Assembly (NCBI GenBank): GCA_964548175.1
Contig: CAZJQS010000025.1
Location: 1-64,000, forward strand
Direction: 5' to 3'
Source: JANQPA01 sp964548175
GTDB taxonomy: Bacteria; Bacteroidota; Bacteroidia; Chitinophagales; Saprospiraceae
DNA: 64,000 bases
Shown: piece by piece, positions 9,373-18,307 of the stretch
How positions within the stretch are numbered: the stretch's first letter is position 1
Layout of the letters: each line of letters begins with the position of its first letter
Made by a program: the position numbers and the translations under genes
Notes under the pieces: model-generated
Seen by the model: only the letters and a program-made list of their open reading frames with translations
Told to the model about the DNA's origin: nothing
The model's database searches: none

Positions 9373-9984
9373 TCAGCCCTCGCTCATGAGTTTCCTGAGT
9401 TTTTCGAGGGCTCTGTACGTTTTCATTTTTGCATTACTTTCGGTTATTCCAATAATTTCTGCGATCTCTTTAAAAGGGCGCTCTTCGAAAAAACGGAGTT
9501 CTATGAGCACCAGCTCTTTCTCTTTCAGCTGATCGAGCGCCTTGATCATCGGTTCCAACTGATCATTGAGTTCGTGCGGTTCGTCAGGATCGATAAGGCT
9601 ATTAATTTGACTTTCTTCTACACTTATGATCCTTTTTTTCTTCTCTATTCGGTAATATTGCGCCACCTCGTTACTGGCCAGGCGATACAGCCAGGACGAG
9701 AAGGGTACGCCCTGAAAAGAGTATCCTTTGATTTTCTCCAGGGCTTTGAGAAAAACGATTGAGCAGATGTCGGCTGTTAGGGATTCATCGGCAGTCCGGC
9801 GATATATAAACCGGAAGATGGACTCGAAATAGCGATCATAAAGCGGGCGAAAGTGGGCAGGGTCTTGCTGGGCAGCCTGAATTTCCAACCACTCTGCTTC
9901 GATCGCGCGTGTCGACATTTTGTTCGCGTGGTTCATTCGGGCATTTTTTGCAGGAATACTTTTTGATTGCAAATTCATTAACAT
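9373..9984 (-). CDS. ECF-type RNA polymerase sigma factor
   Basis: 203 aa as an open frame. Region 2 is visible (FRPLYDRYFESIFRFIYRRT, then SFSSWLYRLASNEVA-like text) and region 4 lies in the last 60 residues (LIELRFFEERPFKEIAEI, TESNAKMKTYRALEKL). The true start may be the ATG at 9936 or the one at 9918, which would give the more usual length of about 185. It directs RNA polymerase to stress or envelope promoters. It is followed by the membrane protein gene at 7614-9341. Confidence 0.92.
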   Translation of the reverse strand: MLMNLQSKSIPAKNARMNHANKMSTRAIEAEWLEIQAAQQDPAHFRPLYDRYFESIFRFIYRRTADESLTADICSIVFLKALEKIKGYSFQGVPFSSWLYRLASNEVAQYYRIEKKKRIISVEESQINSLIDPDEPHELNDQLEPMIKALDQLKEKELVLIELRFFEERPFKEIAEIIGITESNAKMKTYRALEKLRKLMSEG

Positions 9985-10080
9985 CTGCCTTTTTTCGCCT
10001 TCTTTATCAGCATAACGGCAGACCTTTGAAAAGTAACAATTTTTTTATCAAAAATAGGAAAGCCATTCGCAAGATCGAAA

Positions 10081-10140
10081 ATATTAGTTAAGTTGTTTCC
10101 CGCGGACCGGCCGGTCTGCGGGAAACAACTTAACTAATAT
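10081..10140. repeat. 60-bp near-perfect palindrome before a start codon
   Basis: Thirty-base arms with a single mismatch and no loop (centre CCGG|CCGG). It ends 4 nt before the ATG at 10145, so the decarboxylase leader would form a very stable hairpin covering the ribosome-binding region. It lies between divergent genes and so is not a simple terminator. Confidence 0.85.
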
Positions 10141-10144
10141 ATCC

Positions 10145-11572
10145 ATGAATTCCATTATTAAAAAAGCCTATGATCCTGAGCATTTTCGCCTTCAGGGGCA
10201 TGAACTGGTAAATTTGCTGGCGGATTATCTCGAAATGGTGCAGCAACATCCGGTTGGAGTCAAAGCTATTGACTGGAAATCGCCTGATCAATCACTGGAA
10301 GAGTGGGCCAGAGATCTGGCTTCGCCCCGGATGGAAGACTGGCTATCTATTTTCAGGCCTTTTCTGGAGGCTTCGGTGCATGTTCATCACCCTCAATACA
10401 TGGGCCATCAGATTAGTCCCAGCACTCCGGTGGCTGCCCTGGCGGGCTTCCTGGGGGATTTTCTCAATAACGGCATGGGCGTCTATGAAATGGGCGTTGC
10501 TTCGACTACGGTCGAGCGTCTGGTGATCAAAACAATAGCTGACCAAATGAGCATGGGGCCGGGCGCCGGCGGCTTCCTTACCTCAGGAGGGACCCTGGGT
10601 AATCTGACCGCCCTCCTTTGCGCCCGCAGTGTTAAAGTGGAGGATAACATCTGGGAAAATGGAGATCAGCAGCAATTGGCGCTGATGGTGTCCGAGCAGG
10701 CGCACTACTGCGTAGACAGGGCCGCAAGAATTATGGGGTGGGGCGCAGCCGGCATCATAAAGATACCTGCGAATGAACAATTTCAAATGCGTACCGAATT
10801 GTTGCCGGATTACCTGGAAAGGGCTAGACAGGAAGGGAAAAAGGTCATTGCAGTGGTGGGGAGCGCCTGTACAACCTCCACCGGTTCTTTTGACGACCTG
10901 GAGGCCATCGGCCAGTTTTGCCGTGAACACGATCTTTGGTTTCACATCGACGGCGCTCACGGGGCGGCGGCTGTTTTTTCACCAAAATACCGGAAAATAG
11001 TCAGTGGGATCGAATTGGCTGATTCGGTAGTTATGGATTTCCATAAAATGTTGCTGACGCCTTCCATCACTACGGCGCTCATATTTCGCCAGGAGGAAGA
11101 TTCTTTCCGGACCTTCGCCCAGAAAGCTCAGTATCTTTGGAACAGAGAAGGGGAACAGGAATGGTACAACATGGCCAAACGAACCTTCGAGTGCACCAAG
11201 CTGATGCTGAGTCTGAAGGTTTATGCTACCCTTCGTGCCTACGGAACGCAACTCTGGGAAGAATACGTAACCAAAGTGATGGATCTGGGTATCTTGTTCG
11301 GAAAAATGATTAAAGAGCACCCGGCTTTCGAATTAGCCACTGTACCGCAGTGTAATATTGTATGTTTTCGTTTAGTGCCGGAAAAAGGCTTGTCGGACCA
11401 GGAATTAAACCGCATAAATGAGCATATTCGCCAATCTTTACTGGAAGAAGGGGCTTTTTACATCGTTCAAACCAATCTGGACGGGAAGTTGTGGTTGCGC
11501 TGTACACTAACCAATCCGTTTACGGGAGAGGAGGAATTGAGAAGGTTGTTAGGAAGGATAGAAGAAGTCTAA
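10145..11572 (+). CDS. PLP-dependent decarboxylase, group II
   Basis: 475 aa, full length for the aromatic-amino-acid / diaminobutyrate decarboxylase family. The substrate loop region HHPQYMGHQ is near residue 80, followed by SGGTLGNLTALLCAR, HIDGAHGAA, and the PLP lysine at about 301 in MDFHKMLLTPS. It decarboxylates an amino acid to an amine; the exact substrate is not clear from sequence. The start codon is 4 nt after the 60-bp palindrome, which is a possible translational control. It is convergent with sucC. Confidence 0.9.
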   Translation: MNSIIKKAYDPEHFRLQGHELVNLLADYLEMVQQHPVGVKAIDWKSPDQSLEEWARDLASPRMEDWLSIFRPFLEASVHVHHPQYMGHQISPSTPVAALAGFLGDFLNNGMGVYEMGVASTTVERLVIKTIADQMSMGPGAGGFLTSGGTLGNLTALLCARSVKVEDNIWENGDQQQLALMVSEQAHYCVDRAARIMGWGAAGIIKIPANEQFQMRTELLPDYLERARQEGKKVIAVVGSACTTSTGSFDDLEAIGQFCREHDLWFHIDGAHGAAAVFSPKYRKIVSGIELADSVVMDFHKMLLTPSITTALIFRQEEDSFRTFAQKAQYLWNREGEQEWYNMAKRTFECTKLMLSLKVYATLRAYGTQLWEEYVTKVMDLGILFGKMIKEHPAFELATVPQCNIVCFRLVPEKGLSDQELNRINEHIRQSLLEEGAFYIVQTNLDGKLWLRCTLTNPFTGEEELRRLLGRIEEV

Positions 11573-11769
11573 ATATGGAATCATCCCGGATTTTACCTGA
11601 AAGAGTACGAAGACTTTTTACACAACCTCAAAGATGCTGACGATCCTTTGAACTAAAAATGGAATCCTTATTTCATTTTTGCAAGATAAATCGTCAGCAT
11701 CCTGAGTTCGCCCGTTTATGGGAAATAAAAACTTTAGCCTTTTTACCCGATTTAAGGGATGCCCCATGT
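11573..11769. repeat. Convergent gap with palindrome and dispersed repeats
   Basis: It contains the CTTTTTACACAACC motif (near 11614-11628) shared with the other palindromic gaps. There is a 12-bp inverted repeat, GATGCTGACGAT (11633-11644) with its complement at 11690-11701, and copy 2 of the 45-nt repeat (11717-11761). It is likely to terminate both the decarboxylase and sucC. Confidence 0.6.
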
Positions 11770-12978
11770 TTAGGCTTCTTCCAGCATCTTCGTCACCAGA
11801 TCCGCAGCTTCCTGCAGAATGATCGCGGAATGCACATCCAGTCCCGACTCATCGATCATTTTCTTGGCGATATCGGCATTGGTGCCCTGGAGGCGTACGA
11901 TGATGGGCACGGGAATGCTGCCCATGTTCTTATAAGCATCGATTACACCTTGCGCTACGCGATCGCAGCGGACGATGCCACCGAAGATGTTGATCAGTAT
12001 GGCCTTTACTCTTTCGTCTTTCAGGATGATGCGGAAGGCCTGTTCTACGCGAGAGGCGTCAGCAGTGCCGCCCACGTCCAGGAAGTTGGCTGGTTCGCCG
12101 CCGGACAATTTGATGATGTCCATGGTGGCCATGGCCAGGCCGGCGCCGTTTACCATACAGCCAACGTTGCCATCCAGATTTACGTAATTAAGGTTAAATT
12201 TTTTGGCTTCCACCTCGGTAGGATCCTCCTCGTCGATGTCGCGCATCTCAGCAAGGTCAGGATGGCGATAAAGGGAATTGTCATCCAGGGTGACTTTGCA
12301 ATCCACGGCCAGGATGCGGTCATCTCCTGTTTTCAGGCAGGGGTTGATCTCGAACAGGGAGGCGTCAGCACCCAGGAAGGCTTTATATAAGTTAGCGATG
12401 AATTTTGTCATTTCCTTAAAGGCCTGGCCTTCCAATCCCAGGTTAAAAGCGATTTTTCTTAGCTGGAAAGCTTGCAGGCCGAGAGTAGGATCGATATATT
12501 CCTTGTGCACTAGTTCTGGTGTTTTTTCGGCTACTTCTTCGATGTCCATGCCACCCTCTGTAGAATAGACGATCACGTTGCATTTGCGTTCGCGATCCAT
12601 CAGTATGGAAACGTATATTTCTTCACAGGCGTCGAAGTCAGGAGCATAGGCGTCTTCTGCGATAAGAATTTTGCGGACCAGCTTACCGGGGCCATCCATT
12701 CCGCCGGGGGTTTGCGGCGTCTTGAGCATCATACCCAGGATATTGCCGGCATGTTCTTTGAGTTCATTCAGGTTTTTAGCCAGTTTTACCCCTCCGCCTT
12801 TACCGCGTCCGCCGGCGTGGATCTGAGCTTTGACAACAGCAACCGGAGTGCCGCTGGATTCGGTGATCTTTTGGTAAGCTTCTACAGCTTCTTCAACTGT
12901 ATGCGCAAGGATACCTTCCTGAATGGCCACGCCATAGTTCTTGAGCAGTTCTTTACCTTGGTATTCGTGAAGATTCAT
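11770..12978 (-). CDS. sucC: Succinyl-CoA synthetase beta subunit
   Basis: 402 aa, normal for the ADP-forming beta chain. The N-terminal ATP-grasp domain (MNLHEYQGKELLKNYG; GGRGKGGGVK) is followed by the C-terminal CoA-ligase domain with GGIVRCDRVAQG and NIFGG. It carries out substrate-level phosphorylation in the TCA cycle, together with SucD. No sucD is adjacent, so the subunits are encoded apart. It is monocistronic and preceded by the hairpin terminator of the upstream protease gene. Confidence 0.96.
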   Translation of the reverse strand: MNLHEYQGKELLKNYGVAIQEGILAHTVEEAVEAYQKITESSGTPVAVVKAQIHAGGRGKGGGVKLAKNLNELKEHAGNILGMMLKTPQTPGGMDGPGKLVRKILIAEDAYAPDFDACEEIYVSILMDRERKCNVIVYSTEGGMDIEEVAEKTPELVHKEYIDPTLGLQAFQLRKIAFNLGLEGQAFKEMTKFIANLYKAFLGADASLFEINPCLKTGDDRILAVDCKVTLDDNSLYRHPDLAEMRDIDEEDPTEVEAKKFNLNYVNLDGNVGCMVNGAGLAMATMDIIKLSGGEPANFLDVGGTADASRVEQAFRIILKDERVKAILINIFGGIVRCDRVAQGVIDAYKNMGSIPVPIIVRLQGTNADIAKKMIDESGLDVHSAIILQEAADLVTKMLEEA

Positions 12979-13059
12979 GTTTAAAGTTTTATTTTAGATA
13001 GGATTTTCGTTTGCTTTTTTCGTGGCATAAAAGTACGCGTTTTTCATTTTAAAACAATA

Positions 13060-13103
13060 AAAAAGGGCTACTTTCCACAGGAAGGTGGAAAGTAGCCCTT
13101 TTT
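13060..13103 (-). terminator. Rho-independent terminator of the protease gene
   Basis: Perfect 19-bp stem (13060-13078 with 13085-13103) and 6-base loop, with T/A tracts on both sides. It lies 23 nt beyond the stop of the minus-strand metalloprotease gene and before sucC. Confidence 0.88.
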
Positions 13104-13125
13104 ATTGAGGTTGCATGAAAAGCAT

Positions 13126-14703
13126 TTAAAATATTACGATCCTTCTAATCGACCTTCCTTTCTGTGACTGTAAGCTCAACATATAAATGCCGGGAGACAG
13201 GTTAGCGGTGGAGATCTCGATGGTATTGCTGCCCTGGATGAAATTCAATTGTCCGAGCGTTTGCACGATTTGTCCGCTGGTATTGAAAAGCGCGGCCTGG
13301 GCTTCAAAATTTTCTTTGACTTCCGCCATCAACTGGAATTGTTGGCCCTTAGGCGCTGGATTGGGCATAACGGTAAAACTTTCGATCTCCGGGATATCCT
13401 GAACGGCAGTTGTTTCTCCAATGGTGAAGGTATGGAGAGCCGTAGAAGGCGAACAGGTACTGTATGCGTTGAAGGGCATTACCCTCCAGTAATATCTCCT
13501 TCCGAAATCCAAAAGATTACCATCCAGATTAAAGGACGTTCCCTGCACAATGTAGCGCTGCGGTTTAATCGAGAAGGTCGGAACGAGCCCTACTTCGAGA
13601 AGATAATGGGTTGCTCCCGCAGGGGCGGTCCACTCCAGCCGGATAGGACTATTGTTCGATACAACAGCCTGATCTTCCGGAAGCACCAGATCGGGAAGTT
13701 CTGTAATTACTTCTGTGGTGGGCGGTGTGGCATTTCTTCGCAGATAATTGCGGTTTTCGCCTTCGAAATAATCAGCCTGCATCAGAGCGATCTGCTGAGG
13801 AGTAAAGTGATACTCTTCACGATTGCAGTTCAGGAAATACCCCACAAAGTTAGCTTCTTCGGGGTCTACCAGTACTCCCTTCGGGTCTTTTGCGCCTCCG
13901 GTATAATTGCAATTGGAAGCGCCGAAGCCGAAATTATAATCAGGTGGGGTATCGCAGACACGATCGCCGGCCGTTTCGCAGTTACTGCCGTCCATTAATT
14001 CGGTAAACTGGCCACCGGGGGATCTGACCGGAGCCGGATCACCATGTTTGGAAGGATCATAGGGCTCGCTGTCCCAGCCCAGGAAAGGATGCGCCAAAGA
14101 GAAAAAGTGCGCCATTTCGTGAGGCATACCGATCTCATTTTTGCTGACAAAAGATTTATCCAGTACGATCCAGTCAAAGAAGGCGCGATAATAACCACGG
14201 GTAACCCCTACGGTTCCGTCTTCCTGGTTGGCATTGTTGACCAGCCAGATGTTGACCGCATTATTGTCCCGTGCAATTTGCATGATGCCACTCTCCGCAT
14301 TGAAGGGCTGATCGTAAATGACGTTATTATTAACGTAGCTGAATTTAGTGTCTTTGAGATAAAAACGAAAGCCGACGGGTTCGAAGTCTTCGTTAAGCGC
14401 GCACAATTGTTCCAGGACCAGCTTTTCGTTGATCCGGCCGCTGCCGTTGGCTTTGGCCACCAGGTGGAAAGTCACCGGTATGTAAACAATTTCGTTGGAC
14501 TTTTGAGCCGTTCTGGGAAAAGCCTGAAGCGTTGCTTTGTTACGGTCGAGTCTTTCCAGCATCAGTTGGATATCTTGCTGGGTTAAGCCACATTCCTGTG
14601 CCATACCTGATTGCAGAAAAAACCAGAACGACAGGAAGAACAAGAGAGTTTTTTGTTGCATAAGATTCATCATCATTTTCTGATCCAATAATTTGGTCAG
14701 CAA
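13126..14703 (-). CDS. Secreted M43-like metalloprotease with T9SS tail
   Basis: 525 aa. A hydrophobic signal peptide (about residues 15-35, ending SGMAQ) suggests that the ATG at 14676 or 14661 may be the real start. The zinc site HEMAHFFSLAH begins at about residue 195. It fits HExxHxxxxxH of pappalysins, but Gly in the usual HExxHxxGxxH is replaced by Ser. A fibronectin-III-like domain follows (about 345-435). A type IX sorting domain ends the protein (MPNPAPKGQ to RRIVIF). It is an extracellular or surface protease of unknown target. Confidence 0.85.
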   Translation of the reverse strand: MLTKLLDQKMMMNLMQQKTLLFFLSFWFFLQSGMAQECGLTQQDIQLMLERLDRNKATLQAFPRTAQKSNEIVYIPVTFHLVAKANGSGRINEKLVLEQLCALNEDFEPVGFRFYLKDTKFSYVNNNVIYDQPFNAESGIMQIARDNNAVNIWLVNNANQEDGTVGVTRGYYRAFFDWIVLDKSFVSKNEIGMPHEMAHFFSLAHPFLGWDSEPYDPSKHGDPAPVRSPGGQFTELMDGSNCETAGDRVCDTPPDYNFGFGASNCNYTGGAKDPKGVLVDPEEANFVGYFLNCNREEYHFTPQQIALMQADYFEGENRNYLRRNATPPTTEVITELPDLVLPEDQAVVSNNSPIRLEWTAPAGATHYLLEVGLVPTFSIKPQRYIVQGTSFNLDGNLLDFGRRYYWRVMPFNAYSTCSPSTALHTFTIGETTAVQDIPEIESFTVMPNPAPKGQQFQLMAEVKENFEAQAALFNTSGQIVQTLGQLNFIQGSNTIEISTANLSPGIYMLSLQSQKGRSIRRIVIF

Positions 14704-14957
14704 AAATAAATTTAGTGATTCGTTAAAAAATTCAGGGGGTCAAAACTTTTGGCTGAGATTGGACAAAACTGCTAAAATTAGCTACATTTACGGTAATTTG
14801 TAAGTTGCCAATTTATATTAAGCCGATTCATATTTGGTTCAAGAAACCGCTTGTCTACTTCTTATTAGTATACGCTTAAAATGTGAAAGGGTTGTCGAAG
14901 ACCACAAAAATAATTGTCAATTACATAACCAAATCAATCAAACAATACGACAAAACC

Positions 14958-15890
14958 ATGAGTAAAGTAACTGTTGTTGGTGCGGGTAATGTTGGCGCAA
15001 CCTGCGCTAACGTGCTGGCGCACAAAGACCTCGTCAAAGAAGTCGTTTTATTGGATATTCAGGGCGATCTGGCTCGCGGAAAGGCGCTGGATAGCTGGCA
15101 GCAGGCGCCTATCGATTACTACAGCACCAGCCTTGTCGGAACAGAGGATTATGCCTTTACTGCCGATTCCGATATCGTCGTGATCACTGCCGGGGTTCCC
15201 AGAAAGCCGGGCATGAGCCGTGATGACTTGATCTCCACCAATGCAAAGATCGTAAACTCTGTGACCGCTTCCATCATGGAGCATTCCAAGAACCCAATCA
15301 TCATAGTGGTGTCCAATCCGCTGGATGTGATGACCTACGCAGCTTACAAAGCTTCCGGACTGGATAAGACCAAAGTATTCGGCATGGCCGGCATCCTGGA
15401 TACCGCTCGGTACCGCGCTTTTCTGTCTACTGCGCTCAACGTGTCTCCCAAAGACATACAGGCAGTATTGATGGGTGGCCACGGAGACACTATGGTGCCG
15501 CTTCCTCGCTATACGACCATTTCCGGAATTCCCGTAACTGAAATGATCGGTGAGGAGGAGTTGAATGCGATCGTCGAAAGAACAAAAAGCGGTGGAGGGG
15601 AATTGGTTAAATTAATGGGAACTTCCGCCTGGTACGCTCCGGGCGCCGCCGCCGCTCAAATGGTGGAGACCATCGTAAAGGATGAAAACCGCATATTCCC
15701 TTGTTGTGCTTTGCTGACAGGTGAATACGGCATGAAAGACATTTTCCTGGGTGTACCGGTCAAACTGGGTAAAAACGGCATCGAGTCCGTCATCGAACTT
15801 CAACTGGATGAAGATGAAATGGCGTTGCTCCATACTTCTGCCGAACACGTCCGCGCCGTAATGGATGTATTTGAAAAAATGGATGTTTAG
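14958..15890 (+). CDS. mdh: Malate dehydrogenase
   Basis: 310 aa from the ATG at 14958 (MSKVTVVGAGNVGA). The open frame extends upstream to 14883, but those 25 residues are not part of the family. NAD-binding glycine motif GAGNVGA, substrate loop GVPRKPGMSRDD with its arginines, and catalytic His at about 175 in GGHGDTMVPL. This is the LDH-like MDH group found in Bacteroidota. It is a TCA cycle enzyme in the cytosol. It is monocistronic with a long AT-rich leader. Confidence 0.95.
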   Translation: MSKVTVVGAGNVGATCANVLAHKDLVKEVVLLDIQGDLARGKALDSWQQAPIDYYSTSLVGTEDYAFTADSDIVVITAGVPRKPGMSRDDLISTNAKIVNSVTASIMEHSKNPIIIVVSNPLDVMTYAAYKASGLDKTKVFGMAGILDTARYRAFLSTALNVSPKDIQAVLMGGHGDTMVPLPRYTTISGIPVTEMIGEEELNAIVERTKSGGGELVKLMGTSAWYAPGAAAAQMVETIVKDENRIFPCCALLTGEYGMKDIFLGVPVKLGKNGIESVIELQLDEDEMALLHTSAEHVRAVMDVFEKMDV

Positions 15891-16289
15891 CATACGCTAT
15901 ACTGTTCCCTATCAAGCGCCGGCGAATCCGCCGACAGCAGATTAGCCGGCTGCCTGAAATTTATACCCCGCTCCTCAAACCTTTGGATAAATAAAATGTT
16001 GTCCTTTTGTTCAAATTCAGACAATGTTAGGTGCAAAGGGATAGTATAGGAACTTGAATTATTTTGAATTCAATAGTATCTTTCCAAAAATTGTGGATGA
16101 CCTCAGTTTACCATCTGAAAATTAGGCAGCTTCGATAGGGAGCTGGCGTGGCAAGCGCGAGCTCCATATTAGTAGTGGATTAGGTATGAAATAATGCAAA
16201 TCCGGCTTGATCTCATTTGATTTTTGTCTTACACCCTTGCTACCTTGCAGGGCAAAAGACTCAAACTTAAATATACTAAAGCGCAGCTC
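15891..16289. other. 399-nt gap, no feature recognised
   Basis: Intergenic between mdh and the thioredoxin-fold gene on the same strand. There are short GC-rich inverted pieces near 15917-15955 (GCCGGCG..CGCC, GCCGGC) and otherwise nothing I can name. Part of it (16224-16289) could be coding if a TTG start were used for the next gene. Confidence 0.5.
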
Positions 16290-16820
16290 ATGCAAGAGTC
16301 TAAGGTTGAAACGGATATCATTGAAAGCATGATCACCAATACCGGTGAGACGCTCAATGATATGAGTTACAAGCATCCCATTCTGCTGGTTTTCCTCCGG
16401 CATTTCGGTTGCACCTTTTGTCGGGAAGCTTTATCCGATATTGCTAAAAGACGAACCGATATCGAAAAAATGGGTATCCGTCTAGTTTTTGTCCATATGA
16501 CCAACAATGAAATTGCCGAGCGCTATTTTAATCGCTACAATTTGGAGGGCGCGGTCCATATCAGCGATCCGGAATGTACCTATTATAAAGCTTTTGGCTT
16601 GCTCAAAGGCACCTTTACTCAACTTTTCGGCCTCCAGTCCTGGATCAGAGGCTTTCAGGCAGGTGTGCTGGACGGTCAAGGCGTGGGCCCACAACTTGGC
16701 GACGGCTTCCAGATGCCGGGCGTCTTCGTGATCAGCGATGGAGAGATCAAAGAAAGCTTCATCCACAAACTGGCCTCCGACCGCCCCGATTACCTGAAGC
16801 TGGTCGAATGCTGCGCATAA
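16290..16820 (+). CDS. Peroxiredoxin-like (AhpC/TSA-type) protein
   Basis: 176 aa from the ATG at 16290; a TTG at 16224 in the same frame would add 22 residues that look unrelated. A thioredoxin-fold core is seen in LLVFLRHFGCTFCREAL, with the redox cysteines C41 and C44 (CxxC). GDGFQMPGVFVISDGEI forms the later strand and cis-Pro region. It resembles the SelL-related / AhpC-TSA-like redox family. A cytosolic peroxide or disulfide reductase role is likely; the partner is unknown. A clear terminator follows at 16915. Confidence 0.85.
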   Translation: MQESKVETDIIESMITNTGETLNDMSYKHPILLVFLRHFGCTFCREALSDIAKRRTDIEKMGIRLVFVHMTNNEIAERYFNRYNLEGAVHISDPECTYYKAFGLLKGTFTQLFGLQSWIRGFQAGVLDGQGVGPQLGDGFQMPGVFVISDGEIKESFIHKLASDRPDYLKLVECCA

Positions 16821-16914
16821 CCTGCATGCTTAGAAAAAAAATATTTTTAGCTGCGGAATCCAGCAGATTTTTCTTGAACAGTCTTCTGGACATTGTCCAA
16901 AAAAAATAATAAAT

Positions 16915-16937
16915 ACGGTAGTTTACAGAACTACCGT
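16915..16937 (+). terminator. Rho-independent terminator
   Basis: Nine-base stem ACGGTAGTT / AACTACCGT with loop TACAG, followed by TTCTTTTTT. It is placed 95 nt after the thioredoxin-fold gene. Confidence 0.8.
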
Positions 16938-16980
16938 TTCTTTTTTCTCGTTTTCTTTCAAAAGAAAAGCATTTTTATTT

Positions 16981-18081
16981 ATGATAGGATGGCGTTTTAC
17001 AGATTATGTGCCCGGAAAAAATGAGAAGTCGACTTTTGAACAGCTCCTGCAGCTTTTTCAGGAGTTGCTGATGCATACCTCCGGTGATGTCAGTGAAGCA
17101 CTGGCCTGGCTGACCGAATTGGACAAAGAGTATGGCCTGACAAATGAGGAATACGGTATGGCCGATTTTATACAGGACCTCATCGATAAAGGCTACATCC
17201 AACAACAGGATGCCGCCAACCCAAATTTTGTTCCTTCTGCTAAAATGGAGATCGCCCTTCGTCAGAAGGCGCTGGAAGATATTTTCGGGCAACTGAAAAA
17301 ATCCAAGCGCGGCAATCACGATACCAAATTCGGTGGGAGAGGGGATGAACGCACCGCCGACCGCCGGCCTTACGAATTCGGAGATACCCTCGACAATCTG
17401 GCCGTCTCCGAATCTTTGCGCAATGCCCAGATCAACCACGGCATCGATGATTTTCAGCTGACACAGGAGGACCTGGAGGTGCATGAGACGCTCTACCAAA
17501 GCCAGATGAGCACCGTGCTGATGATCGACATCTCACATTCCATGATCCTTTATGGGGAGGATCGCATCACTCCGGCCAAGCGAGTTGCTATGGCACTATC
17601 AGAATTCATCACTACCCGTTTTCCCAAAGACACCCTCGACGTGATCGTCTTTGGTAACGACTCCTGGCAGATAGAGATCAAAGACTTGCCTTACCTGCAG
17701 GTAGGGCCTTATCATACAAATACCGTAGCCGGTCTCGAACTGGCGATGGACTTGCTCCGCCGGCGCCGGAATCCCAACAAGCAGATCTTCATGATCACGG
17801 ATGGTAAGCCGACTTGCATCAAGAAGGGGAAGAAATACTATAAGAACAGCTTCGGCTTAGACCGCAAGATCGTCAATCGTACCCTCAACCTGGCTACGCG
17901 CTGCCGTAAACTGGATATTCCCATCACCACCTTCATGATCGCCCGTGATCCTTACCTGGTGAGTTTCGTGGAGCAGTTTACTAAGGCTAATAACGGCAAG
18001 GCTTTCTACAGTAGCCTGCAGGGCCTTGGTGAATTTATCTTCCGGGATTATAAAAATAATAAACACAGAAGGCATAGGTAG
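16981..18081 (+). CDS. VWA-domain protein, CoxE/BatA-like
   Basis: 366 aa. The N-terminal 170 residues are helical and charged. A von Willebrand A domain follows with an intact MIDAS: DISHS from D183, later FGNDSW, and MITDGKPT. No signal peptide or membrane segment is seen, so it is cytosolic. Such proteins usually work with a MoxR or Mg-chelatase-type AAA ATPase, but none is adjacent. The family supports a metal-dependent protein-binding role; the substrate is unknown. It is followed by an inverted repeat at 18096-18149. Confidence 0.85.
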   Translation: MIGWRFTDYVPGKNEKSTFEQLLQLFQELLMHTSGDVSEALAWLTELDKEYGLTNEEYGMADFIQDLIDKGYIQQQDAANPNFVPSAKMEIALRQKALEDIFGQLKKSKRGNHDTKFGGRGDERTADRRPYEFGDTLDNLAVSESLRNAQINHGIDDFQLTQEDLEVHETLYQSQMSTVLMIDISHSMILYGEDRITPAKRVAMALSEFITTRFPKDTLDVIVFGNDSWQIEIKDLPYLQVGPYHTNTVAGLELAMDLLRRRRNPNKQIFMITDGKPTCIKKGKKYYKNSFGLDRKIVNRTLNLATRCRKLDIPITTFMIARDPYLVSFVEQFTKANNGKAFYSSLQGLGEFIFRDYKNNKHRRHR

Positions 18082-18095
18082 ATTAGCTCATTTTC

Positions 18096-18182
18096 ACCGC
18101 AAAGACGCAAAGAGCCGCTAAGCCTTCGCGCCCTTCTCGTCTTTGCGGTAAAAAAAGCTGCGCCCTTAGCTCCTTTGCGGTA
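18096..18182 (+). repeat. CCGCAAAG-type repeats with terminator-like hairpin
   Basis: ACCGCAAAGACG (18096-18107) pairs exactly with CGTCTTTGCGGT (18138-18149), followed by a run of A. A second inverted copy, CTTTGCGGTAAAAAAA, follows at about 18173. Related sequence in the other orientation occurs at 19979-20049. It probably terminates the VWA gene and is a dispersed repeat. Confidence 0.65.
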
Positions 18183-18307
18183 AAAAAAATAGCTCGAGCC
18201 TTCATAGTTTTGAGAATGCTTCACTCATAATGTACAAGAGTTGCTGATCAAACCGTTCATACTTTTTTCTTTTTTTCTGCGTTAACAAGGAAAAAGAAAA
18301 ACCATAC

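Noticed and set aside
11659..12390. 243-aa plus-strand open frame
   Set aside because: Antisense to sucC; no family features.
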